Shown: one piece after another, positions 1 to 5,500 of the stretch | Layout of the letters: every line of letters begins with the position of its first letter | Numbering within the stretch: position 1 is the first letter of the stretch | Source: Eisenbergiella intestinigallinarum | GTDB lineage: Bacteria; Bacillota; Clostridia; Lachnospirales; Lachnospiraceae | Length of the DNA: 6,026 nucleotides | Assembly: GCA_019120115.1 (NCBI GenBank) | Contig: DWVS01000312.1 | Span: 1 to 6,026 of the forward strand | Direction: 5' to 3' | The notes under the pieces: model-generated | Seen by the model: the letters and a program-made list of their open reading frames with translations, nothing else | Database searches by the model: none | What the model was told of the DNA's origin: nothing | Position numbers and translations under genes: made by a program

Positions 1-32
1 ACACATGCCTGGATCAGCAGTTTTCTTTTCAT
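1..32 (-). CDS. Start of a gene running off the left edge (first 10 codons only)
   Basis: Reading leftward, an ATG at 32-30 opens a frame beginning MKRKLLIQAC that continues to the window edge. It is preceded by a good ribosome binding site (AGAGGAG, five bases before the ATG). The ATG overlaps the TGA stop of the upstream small gene in an ATGA junction, which is typical of translationally coupled genes in one operon. Ten residues are too few to name a product. The basic start followed by hydrophobic residues could be the beginning of a soluble domain or a weak signal segment, and the visible part cannot decide. That this is a real start is supported by the Shine-Dalgarno site and the overlap. 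The function is unknown. Confidence 0.6.
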   Translation of the reverse strand, partial: MKRKLLIQAC

Positions 33-517
33 GGCTTCTCCTCTGAAATCTCCCGCCCGATTTCTTCTTCCAGCTCGATTTTGAGCGGCTCAAAATCGAA
101 CGGTTCATCACTGAGCGACGCATAGCCAAGCCAGGAAATTGCTCTGTATACCACATCCGGAGCCGTCAGTTCCTGGGTTCCGCAGAGATTTTCTACCGTG
201 GCTTTTGCCCTGGATTCCGCCATGGCAAAAGCCATGCGCTCCAGTGAGGCCATCACTTCTTCCTTCCGTTTCCGCACACTCTCCGGCGCTTCATTCCAGC
301 GGCTCAGATCCCCGTCTGAGGTGTTTCCGCAGGGCGCAGGACAAGAAGCGCAGTCCGGCGAGATTTTATACTTCTCTTCATGAATCCTTCTGACCGCATC
401 CTCAGGTTCCTTTGAAAGAATCGCCTCCAGTACCACCCGGTCCGTGTTTTCCGTTTTCCCGTTATTGCTCACTGCGCCGCATAAGCCGATCAGGGCGCTG
501 AGAATTTTCAAATCCAT
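29..517 (-). CDS. Small cysteine-motif protein, function unknown
   Basis: This encodes a 162-residue cytoplasmic protein with no signal peptide or membrane segment. The chosen ATG at 517 begins MDLKILSALIGLCGAVSNNG and has a GGGAG ribosome binding site seven bases upstream. An in-frame TTG at 577 would add 20 polar residues but has only a weak, very close Shine-Dalgarno. The central feature is a C-x2-C-x3-C motif (Cys56, Cys59, Cys63) followed by GN. Two further cysteines lie at 13 and 112, and helical charged segments follow. Such a cluster could bind a metal or an Fe-S centre. The C-GN followed by long helices loosely recalls the N-terminal helical part of hybrid-cluster proteins, but this is a faint impression and not a family assignment. 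The C-terminus is strongly acidic. The gene overlaps the next one by an ATGA junction, so the two are probably co-transcribed from the promoter at 614-642. Confidence 0.8.
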   Translation of the reverse strand: MDLKILSALIGLCGAVSNNGKTENTDRVVLEAILSKEPEDAVRRIHEEKYKISPDCASCPAPCGNTSDGDLSRWNEAPESVRKRKEEVMASLERMAFAMAESRAKATVENLCGTQELTAPDVVYRAISWLGYASLSDEPFDFEPLKIELEEEIGREISEEKP

Positions 518-613
518 ACTTTTCTCCCTGTTTTCTGTCTCAGGGCCTGCCCTTACTGACTGGCCCTTTTGATCCAATTTTCCTTTTCAGCAATTCCACT
601 GTATCTGAATATA

Positions 614-642
614 ACTATACATTGCCGCAGAATTTCTGACAA
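614..642 (-). promoter_or_regulatory. Sigma-A-type promoter for the small cysteine-motif gene
   Basis: On the minus strand there is TTGTCA (642-637), a 17-base spacer, then TATAGT (619-614). Each box matches the consensus at five of six positions. The predicted transcription start is near 607, about 90 bases before the preferred ATG at 517. It points leftward and is the only good promoter seen for the two leftmost genes. The assignment is by consensus match only. Confidence 0.6.
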
Positions 643-707
643 GAAAAAGAACCACTCCAGAATCTTCGCGGATCATTTTTTACCAACAGGAAAACTCCAA
701 TTTCCTA

Positions 708-736
708 TTGACACAGTAGGCATTGTATGCTATGTT
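708..736 (+). promoter_or_regulatory. Strong sigma-A-type promoter reading toward lon
   Basis: A perfect -35 TTGACA (708-713), a 17-base spacer and a -10 TATGTT (731-736) preceded by an extended TGC element. The predicted start is near 743. The first gene downstream is lon, about 260 bases away, which implies a long leader unless a closer promoter is also used. The -35 box lies inside a TGACACAGT half-site, and the predicted start falls inside the palindrome at 741-761. A repressor bound there would therefore be expected to block initiation. Confidence 0.65.
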
Positions 737-740
737 ATTA

Positions 741-761
741 GCAGTGACACAGTGTCAGTGC
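741..761. promoter_or_regulatory. 21-bp palindromic operator at the transcription start (TetR type)
   Basis: The core TGACACAGTGTCA (745-757) is a perfect 6+1+6 palindrome. The symmetry extends to 741-761 with one mismatched pair. It covers the predicted start of the promoter at 708-736. The same nine bases TGACACAGT occur at 709-717 across the -35 box. Short TGACA/TGTCA palindromes overlapping a promoter are typical of TetR-family operators. The protein that binds here is not identified: the tetR gene in this window lacks this motif in its own promoter. Confidence 0.55.
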
Positions 762-775
762 TATTTTTAACTTAT

Positions 776-790
776 ATGACACTGTATCAT
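776..790. promoter_or_regulatory. Second palindrome of the same type
   Basis: ATGACACTGTATCAT is a 7+1+7 palindrome with one mismatched pair, and its core TGACACTGT differs from the first operator by one base. Its centre (783) is 32 bases from the centre of the first palindrome (751), close to three turns of DNA. That spacing would put both sites on the same face of the helix, as expected for paired repressor dimers. Confidence 0.45.
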
Positions 791-951
791 TTTGCCAGCA
801 AGAAACACTCCGGCAAAGTGAGAACATATTACGCTGTATGGTTTTCTCTTTTCATGTGGAACTGTACGGCGTATCGGTGTATTCTTTTTCGGAATACCAA
901 GAACGGCGGATAATACAGACCTGTTTTATTCGCTTTCTTTTCACCAATGTA

Positions 952-978
952 TTAGCACTCACTTTTATTGTTTGCTAA
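952..978. promoter_or_regulatory. CIRCE-like heat-shock operator (HrcA site) upstream of lon
   Basis: The left arm TTAGCACTC (952-960) is identical to the CIRCE consensus left arm. It is followed by exactly nine bases and then GTTTGCTAA (970-978), which matches seven of nine bases of the consensus right arm GAGTGCTAA. CIRCE is the operator of the HrcA repressor, normally found ahead of groESL and hrcA-grpE-dnaK, between the transcription start and the ribosome binding site. Here it ends 15 bases before the AGGAG of lon, the usual place. HrcA control of lon is inferred from this match and position. Confidence 0.75.
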
Positions 979-1004
979 CAACTATTGACAGAAAGGAGAA
1001 AATC

Positions 1005-3290
1005 ATGATCATCAGACCAGTCTATAATATATTGCTTTTACCGGACGTATCCTACTATTTTAAGAAGGACTTTTTCTCCGACTGGTGCACCGAGCCCATC
1101 GAGGTGGGAACGGATATCCTGTTCATCCAGCTGAAGGAGGAACGGGAAGAGGGAACGCTTGCGGCGGATTCCTTCTATCCCATCGGCGTATCCGCCCGTG
1201 TGGAGGGCATCAGCGAGGGTGACAACATCCAGGTGCGGACCATGGAGAGAGTGGATATTTCCGATATCGAGATTCAGGACGGCGTGCTGACCGCCACCGC
1301 ATCCATCCGCCCCGAAGAGGCGGATCTGACCGCCGAGGAGGAAAAGGAGCTTTTCGGCAGCCTGCGCGCCACCCTGCTGAAGTTCGTTCAGGGCTATCAG
1401 TGGGGACTGTGGGCGAGAAGCTTCGTGCTGCAGCGCAAAAACATCTATGATCTGGCCTGCGCTCTTACAGAATATCTGAATCTGAGCGCGGAGGAAAAAT
1501 ACGCCATTCTTGCGGCGGATTCCAGAAAGGAACGCTGCGGACTGATTGCGAAGGCGATCAATGAATTCGTGGAGATCGCCAAGGTATCCGAGGAGGCCAA
1601 GACGGCCCAGAAGGACAATCAGGAACAGCTCTACCGGGAGGCCGCTCTGAAAAAGCAGATCGACTATCTCCAGAAGGAGCTGGACGACATGCATCCGGAA
1701 AACGAATCGGATGTGCGCAAATTTGAGAAGAAAATCGCAAAATCCGGCATGAATAAGGAAGCCAGACGGGAGGCCGACAAGGTTTTAAACCGCATGCGCC
1801 AGGAGGGCAAGGAAAGCCACGAATACGGCCTGCTCTACGATTATCTGGATTTTGTCACCAGCCTGTCCTGGAAGGCGCCGAAGGTCAGCTCCATTGACCT
1901 GGACAAAGCGGAGGCCATTCTGGATGAAGACCATTACGGCTTGAAAAAAGTGAAGGAGCGCATCATCCAGCAGCTGGCTGTCATGGCCCTGAACCGGAAG
2001 CAGAACGGCTCCATCCTCCTGTTCGTCGGCGCGCCCGGCACGGGCAAAACCAGCATCGGCCAGAGCATTGCAAGGGCGCTGGGGAGGGAATACGTCCGCA
2101 TCAGCCTGGGCGGTGTCCGGGATGAGGCGGAGATCCGCGGCCACAGACGCACCTACATCGGCGCCATGCCCGGCCGGATCATGGAAGGCATGAAGCGCAG
2201 CGGCGTTTCCAATCCTGTTATGGTGCTGGACGAGGTGGATAAGCTGGCCAAAGATTACGGCGGAGATCCCGCAAGCGCCCTCCTTGAGGTGCTTGATCCG
2301 GAGCAGAACAACACCTTCACCGACCACTACATGAACGTGCCTTATGATCTGTCCAACGTGCTTTTCGTCTGCACGGCGAACACCACGGACACCATTCCGG
2401 AGCCCCTTTTAAACCGTATGGAGGTCATCAACTTCCCCGGCTACACCGCGGTGGAAAAATTCCACATTGCACGGAAGCACCTTCTGCCCAGGGCGCTGGA
2501 ATCCATGGGCATTAAGGAGGATATGCTCACCATAACGGACGGAGCGCTCCGCAAAATCATCGATGAGTACACCATGGAGGCAGGCGTCCGTACGCTGAAA
2601 AACCGGCTCGACACCCTCTGCCGCACGGCCGCGGTCCGCCTGGTTCGTAACGCAAAGACCGGAGAAAAGAAGGAGGATAACCGCCTGATCGTAACAGAAA
2701 GCAACCTGACTGATTTTCTCGGCAGGAAGCAGCTCAATCACGAATACCGGCTGACGGAAAAGATGCCCGGCGTGGTGACCGGCCTGGCCTGGACCAGAGC
2801 GGGCGGCGAGATTCTGTTCATTGAAAGCAAGCTGACCGAGGGCAAGGGCGGCGTGCTGATCACCGGCCAGCTCGGCGATGTGATGAAAGAATCCGTCCAG
2901 ATCGCCATCAGCCTGGTGAAATCCCTGTATCCGGAAGAATCAAAGGTTTTTGCCGACCATGACCTGCACATCCATGTGCCCGCAGGCGCAGTGCCCAAGG
3001 ACGGCCCTTCCGCCGGCATCACGCTGGTAACCGCCCTTTCCTCCCTGGTTACGGGCAAAGCGGTGGATACCGACTACGCCATGACCGGCGAGGTATCCCT
3101 GCGCGGCGGAGTTATGCCCATCGGCGGCCTTCCGGAAAAGCTGATGGCGGCCCAGCGCGCCGGTATCACGAAGGTTTTCATCCCCTATGACAACCAGGAC
3201 GATCTGGAGGATGTGGCCGACGAGGTCAAGGAAAAGCTGGAAATCATTCCGGTCAGAAAGGTGACCGATGTGCTGGAGAGAGTGCTGTAA
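1005..3290 (+). CDS. lon: ATP-dependent Lon protease (LonA type)
   Basis: This encodes a 761-residue cytoplasmic hexameric AAA+ serine protease that unfolds and degrades damaged and some regulatory proteins. The length is close to the 770-785 residues usual for LonA. Domains in order: a divergent N-terminal substrate-binding region (about 1-180), a coiled-coil/helical linker (about 185-290, including KKQIDYLQKELDDMHPE), the AAA+ module, and the protease domain. Visible motifs are Walker A GAPGTGKT (342-349), pore loop YIGAMPGRI, Walker B VMVLDEVD (405-412), sensor-1 Asn459 and an arginine-finger candidate Arg471. The catalytic dyad is Ser669 in KDGPSAGI and Lys712 in GGLPEKLMAA. All active-site residues are present. 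The ATG at 1005 follows AGGAG by six bases. A TTG at 972 would lie inside the CIRCE-like operator and is rejected. Regulation is probably by HrcA, and perhaps also by the repressor of the upstream palindromes. The N-terminal domain is the least conserved part. Confidence 0.97.
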   Translation: MIIRPVYNILLLPDVSYYFKKDFFSDWCTEPIEVGTDILFIQLKEEREEGTLAADSFYPIGVSARVEGISEGDNIQVRTMERVDISDIEIQDGVLTATASIRPEEADLTAEEEKELFGSLRATLLKFVQGYQWGLWARSFVLQRKNIYDLACALTEYLNLSAEEKYAILAADSRKERCGLIAKAINEFVEIAKVSEEAKTAQKDNQEQLYREAALKKQIDYLQKELDDMHPENESDVRKFEKKIAKSGMNKEARREADKVLNRMRQEGKESHEYGLLYDYLDFVTSLSWKAPKVSSIDLDKAEAILDEDHYGLKKVKERIIQQLAVMALNRKQNGSILLFVGAPGTGKTSIGQSIARALGREYVRISLGGVRDEAEIRGHRRTYIGAMPGRIMEGMKRSGVSNPVMVLDEVDKLAKDYGGDPASALLEVLDPEQNNTFTDHYMNVPYDLSNVLFVCTANTTDTIPEPLLNRMEVINFPGYTAVEKFHIARKHLLPRALESMGIKEDMLTITDGALRKIIDEYTMEAGVRTLKNRLDTLCRTAAVRLVRNAKTGEKKEDNRLIVTESNLTDFLGRKQLNHEYRLTEKMPGVVTGLAWTRAGGEILFIESKLTEGKGGVLITGQLGDVMKESVQIAISLVKSLYPEESKVFADHDLHIHVPAGAVPKDGPSAGITLVTALSSLVTGKAVDTDYAMTGEVSLRGGVMPIGGLPEKLMAAQRAGITKVFIPYDNQDDLEDVADEVKEKLEIIPVRKVTDVLERVL

Positions 3291-3316
3291 GAAACGGTTC
3301 ATTTTATTGCCGTTTC
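3291..3316 (+). repeat. Stem-loop immediately after the lon stop codon
   Basis: GAAACGG (3291-3297) pairs with CCGTTTC (3310-3316) across a 12-base loop and starts at the base after the TAA. No T-run follows, so it is not a standard intrinsic terminator by itself. It might protect the 3' end of the lon message. CCGTTTC also recurs at 3426-3432. Confidence 0.35.
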
Positions 3317-3353
3317 CCATAGATTAAAATTCCGGCATCCCGCCCCTTTTTTC

Positions 3354-3369
3354 AGCCTTCTGGCTTTTT
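3354..3369 (+). terminator. Weak intrinsic terminator candidate for lon
   Basis: AGCC (3354-3357), loop TTCT and GGCT (3362-3365) are followed by four more T residues. A T-run also precedes the stem, so the structure is roughly symmetrical. The stem is only four pairs, which makes it a weak candidate, but it is the only stem-plus-T arrangement in the gap after lon. Confidence 0.35.
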
Positions 3370-3373
3370 CCGG

Positions 3374-3402
3374 ATGACAGGCTGTTTACACGATGCTAAA
3401 AT
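3374..3402 (+). promoter_or_regulatory. Promoter of the DUF3089 lipoprotein gene
   Basis: ATGACA (3374-3379), a 17-base spacer and TAAAAT (3397-3402) with an extended TGC (3394-3396). Each box matches consensus at five of six positions. The predicted start is near 3409, the first base of the stem-loop at 3409-3435. This suggests the lipoprotein gene is a separate transcription unit with a structured 5' end. Confidence 0.55.
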
Positions 3403-3408
3403 GGGATG

Positions 3409-3435
3409 CCGGAAACGTCTCATGGCCGTTTCCGG
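3409..3435 (+). repeat. Stem-loop at the predicted 5' end of the lipoprotein mRNA
   Basis: CCGGAAACG (3409-3417) and CGTTTCCGG (3427-3435) form a perfect nine-pair stem with a nine-base loop. With a transcription start near 3409 the hairpin would sit at the extreme 5' end, a position known to protect messages from 5'-dependent decay. Its left arm also overlaps the right arm of a perfect 12-base inverted repeat (3330-3341 with 3403-3414), so the two folds exclude each other. Confidence 0.5.
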
Positions 3436-3467
3436 GAAATCTACTGGAAAGGACTGGAAAAAATATT

Positions 3468-4643
3468 ATGAAACGACGTAATCAGCATTCTCTTCCTTAC
3501 TTTCTGCTTGCGCTGCTGCTTTCTCTCTCCCTCGCCGCGGGCTGTTCCCCGGCAGCGGGAAATACGGCAGCAACAACGGAAGCGAGTGTGGAAACAGAAT
3601 CTGTAACTTCAGAAACCGCAGTTTCCGAAACGGATGAATCAGACACAGCTGCCTCTGAAACAGCGGCAGCGGAAACCGTCTCCGAGACAGAGACCGTGCA
3701 GACTGATACAGCAGAAACCGCTGAGGCTTCTGCCGAAGCTGCTCCTGACTATTCCGATGCCGCAAACTGGGCTTATCTGGAAACGGAAGACACGGAAAAG
3801 GCCGCGGATGTTTTCTTCATCTGCCCTTCCGTATACGGCGGCTCTGACGACGCCTGCAACATGTCCCTCTCCGATATGGACACCAAGGAGAGCTTCGTGG
3901 GTGCCATCAACATGGAAAAAGGCATCTACGATGCGGACAGCCGCTTTTTTTCGCCCTACTACCGCCAGATCGGCCTGAACGTCTACGAAATGCCCGAAGC
4001 GGACCGTGAACCCTATCTGGAAACCGCTTATGCGGATGTCCGGGACGCTTTTCTCTATTACATGGAAAATTATAACGAGGGACGCCCCATCGTTCTGGCC
4101 GGATTTTCCCAGGGTGCGGATATGTGCCTTCGTCTGATGAAGGATCTTTTTGACGACGAAGCTCTGGCAGACCAGCTCGTTGCCTGCTATGCCATCGGCT
4201 GGCGGATTACCCAGGAGGATCTGGATGAATATCCTCACCTGAAAGTGGCTTTCGGCGAAAATGATACCGGCGTCATCGTTTCCTTCAACAGCGAAGCCGA
4301 GGACATCAACGATTCCCTCATGATTCCGGAAGGCACAAAAACATATGCTATCAATCCGCTGAACTGGAAAACCGACAGCACCCCTGCGGACAAAAGTCTG
4401 AATCAGGGCGCCTGCTTCACCGATTACAGCGGTGAGATCACCTCGGAAATTCCGGAGCTGACCGGCGCTTATATCGATGAAACCCGCGGTGCGCTGAAGG
4501 TGCCGGACGTTTCTCCGGAGGACTATCCGGCAGGTCTGTCCATCTTTACGGACGGAATCTATCACCTGTATGATTATCAGTTCTTCTATCGTAATCTGCA
4601 GGAAAATGTTCAGACAAGAATTGACGCATTTACCAGCGCATAA
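3468..4643 (+). CDS. DUF3089-like alpha/beta-hydrolase lipoprotein
   Basis: This encodes a 391-residue predicted lipoprotein. The N-terminus is a type II signal peptide: basic KRR, a hydrophobic Leu/Ser/Ala core and the lipobox LAAGC, with Cys26 as the lipidated residue. The mature protein should be anchored to the outer face of the membrane. Residues 33-93 form a low-complexity Thr/Glu/Ser/Ala spacer with no basic or aromatic residues. The globular domain begins near 100 with ADVFFICPSVYGG. It contains the nucleophile elbow GFSQG with Ser214 and, near the C-terminus, GIYHLYDYQFFYRNLQENV with His366 as the likely catalytic histidine. This pattern fits DUF3089 of the alpha/beta-hydrolase superfamily. 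The substrate is unknown; a secreted esterase-like role is plausible. The ATG at 3468 is preferred because the signal peptide starts there. An ATG at 3393 lies inside the promoter -10 region. The ribosome binding site is weak (GGA nine bases upstream, AAAGGA at fourteen). Confidence 0.85.
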   Translation: MKRRNQHSLPYFLLALLLSLSLAAGCSPAAGNTAATTEASVETESVTSETAVSETDESDTAASETAAAETVSETETVQTDTAETAEASAEAAPDYSDAANWAYLETEDTEKAADVFFICPSVYGGSDDACNMSLSDMDTKESFVGAINMEKGIYDADSRFFSPYYRQIGLNVYEMPEADREPYLETAYADVRDAFLYYMENYNEGRPIVLAGFSQGADMCLRLMKDLFDDEALADQLVACYAIGWRITQEDLDEYPHLKVAFGENDTGVIVSFNSEAEDINDSLMIPEGTKTYAINPLNWKTDSTPADKSLNQGACFTDYSGEITSEIPELTGAYIDETRGALKVPDVSPEDYPAGLSIFTDGIYHLYDYQFFYRNLQENVQTRIDAFTSA

Positions 4644-4693
4644 ATGACCTGTATTTAAAAGCGATATATTGAAATCTGTACATTGAAATGCGG

Positions 4694-4724
4694 CGGCGCA
4701 GCTCCTCTTCACAGAGCTGCGCCG
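4694..4724. terminator. Strong stem-loop between convergent genes (probable bidirectional terminator)
   Basis: CGGCGCAGCTC (4694-4704) and GAGCTGCGCCG (4714-4724) form an 11-pair GC-rich stem with a nine-base loop. On the plus strand it is followed by a pyrimidine-rich stretch containing short T runs (to about 4747) rather than a clean T-tract. On the minus strand only a short TTT follows. It lies in the 125-base gap between the stop codons of the lipoprotein gene and tetR, where a shared terminator is expected. Confidence 0.65.
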
Positions 4725-4768
4725 TACTGCTTCTTCCCGTTATTTTCAAAATCCAATGTAATCCGGCA

Positions 4769-5407
4769 TCAGATCAGCTCAGCGCTCAGAGAAAAAAGCG
4801 CCTGGCAGAAATTTTTTTCAAAATCAGGCTGCACATAATCCGGGTTCGCCCTTTTCATGGCCTCCAGCTGCTTTTCCGTCAGATTTGTCATGGAATACAG
4901 TCCCTGCATCAGTGACAGGAGCGCCAGCAGAAAATGCTCCTTCCTTTCCTCTGACGCATTGGGAAAATACTTTCCAAGCGCATCCCGCATCATATCCCGA
5001 AACGGCAAGAGCTCCCGCTTGAATGCGGTCAGCTTTTCCAGGGAACAGTTCCTTTCGATGGCAATATAGTTCATGGAAATCAGCTTTAAAAGCTGTGGAT
5101 GCCTGCCCGCCGTCTCCGCCAGAATCCGGCAGTAGCTTTCCCGGCCGCCATCTTTATCCTCCCGCATCCGCCTGTCCATATCCTCCATCCACAGAAGGTA
5201 TTCTTTTTTTAAAATGTCCAGAAAGATTTCATCCTTGGTTTCATAATAATTGTAAATATTGGAACGGCAGATTGACGTGGACTTCGCGATTTCCTTAATG
5301 TTGATCTCATCATATTCCATGCGCTCATACAGTTCCTCGCACGCCCGGATGATCTCCTGCTGCCGGTTTTCCACCAGCTTTTCCTTCGTCATTTTCCCTG
5401 TGCTCAT
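4769..5407 (-). CDS. TetR/AcrR-family transcriptional regulator
   Basis: This encodes a 212-residue DNA-binding protein, within the usual TetR length of about 190-220. Residues 14-65 form the N-terminal three-helix domain. The helix-turn-helix is at about 36-56 (INIKEIAKSTSICRSNIYNYY), followed by the very typical ETKDEIFLDIL. The C-terminal all-helical part (about 90-205) should bind a ligand and dimerise; it contains three cysteines and no motif that reveals the ligand. The start at 5407 is supported by AGGAGG (5423-5418) ten bases upstream. A second ATG at 5392 has a poorer site. A promoter is predicted at 5435-5464. Upstream on the same strand, 93 bases away, is a flavin reductase-like gene, which may be its target or operon partner. 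No TGACAC-type palindrome like those before lon occurs ahead of this gene, so the link between this regulator and those operators is unproven. Confidence 0.92.
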   Translation of the reverse strand: MSTGKMTKEKLVENRQQEIIRACEELYERMEYDEINIKEIAKSTSICRSNIYNYYETKDEIFLDILKKEYLLWMEDMDRRMREDKDGGRESYCRILAETAGRHPQLLKLISMNYIAIERNCSLEKLTAFKRELLPFRDMMRDALGKYFPNASEERKEHFLLALLSLMQGLYSMTNLTEKQLEAMKRANPDYVQPDFEKNFCQALFSLSAELI

Positions 5408-5434
5408 GAAAAAGCGCCCTCCTGTCTGAGGTTA

Positions 5435-5464
5435 AGTATAGCATGGTGGGCGGGGGTGGGGCAA
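5435..5464 (-). promoter_or_regulatory. Promoter of tetR
   Basis: On the minus strand, TTGCCC (5464-5459), an 18-base spacer and TATACT (5440-5435) with an extended TGC just before it. The predicted start is near 5428, giving a leader of about 20 bases that includes the AGGAGG site. The spacer is almost entirely C-rich on the coding strand. The -10 match is strong and the -35 match is moderate. Confidence 0.5.
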
Positions 5465-5467
5465 GGG
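5448..5467 (+). other. G-quadruplex-type motif inside the tetR promoter
   Basis: Four G-runs of 3, 5, 4 and 3 bases are separated by loops of one (C), one (T) and three (CAA) bases on the plus strand. This fits the standard four-run pattern with very short loops. It covers the -35 box and much of the spacer of the tetR promoter, on the template strand for tetR. Folding could affect tetR transcription; this is inference. Confidence 0.5.
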
Positions 5468-5500
5468 AAACACAGAGGGCATTCACAGCGCAACAGGTAG

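Larger units (their letters stand above)
578..1004. other. Divergent intergenic control region between the cysteine-motif gene and lon
   Basis: This stretch of about 430 bases has no convincing gene. It is more AT-rich than the flanking coding DNA. It holds a leftward promoter (614-642), a rightward promoter (708-736), palindromes at 741-761 and 776-790, an imperfect stem (GTATTC 879-884 with GAATAC 892-897) and a CIRCE-like operator (952-978). An open frame covering 569-913 on the plus strand ends in the TAA at 911-913 but has no ribosome binding site and is crossed by the promoters. A GATAAT at 909-914 with a poor -35 (TTTTCG 886-891) is a weak candidate for a second promoter of lon. Confidence 0.7.

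Noticed and set aside
569..913. Open frame of 114 codons on the plus strand in the divergent region
   Set aside because: It has no ribosome binding site, its composition is not protein-like, and both the leftward and rightward promoters and the palindromes lie inside it. The shorter version from the ATG at 776 also lacks a Shine-Dalgarno site.
972..1004. Upstream TTG start for lon
   Set aside because: The TTG lies in the right arm of the CIRCE-like site, and the ATG at 1005 has an ideal AGGAG at six bases.
1038..3320. Several minus-strand open frames opposite lon
   Set aside because: All are antisense to a well-conserved Lon protease and have no domain logic or ribosome binding sites of their own; they result from GC-rich codon usage.
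3291..3436. Miniature inverted-repeat element between lon and the lipoprotein gene
   Set aside because: The ends share only the seven-base GAAACGG/CCGTTTC repeat and no target-site duplication is visible. Hairpins around a promoter explain it more simply.
4668..4689. Direct repeat ATTGAAAT twice, 14 bases apart
   Set aside because: It is short and AT-rich, in a post-stop region next to a terminator, with no other sign of function.
3639..4712. Long minus-strand open frame (357 codons) opposite the lipoprotein gene
   Set aside because: It is an antisense shadow of a gene with a clear signal peptide and GFSQG motif. It shows no recognisable domain and crosses the 4694-4724 stem-loop.
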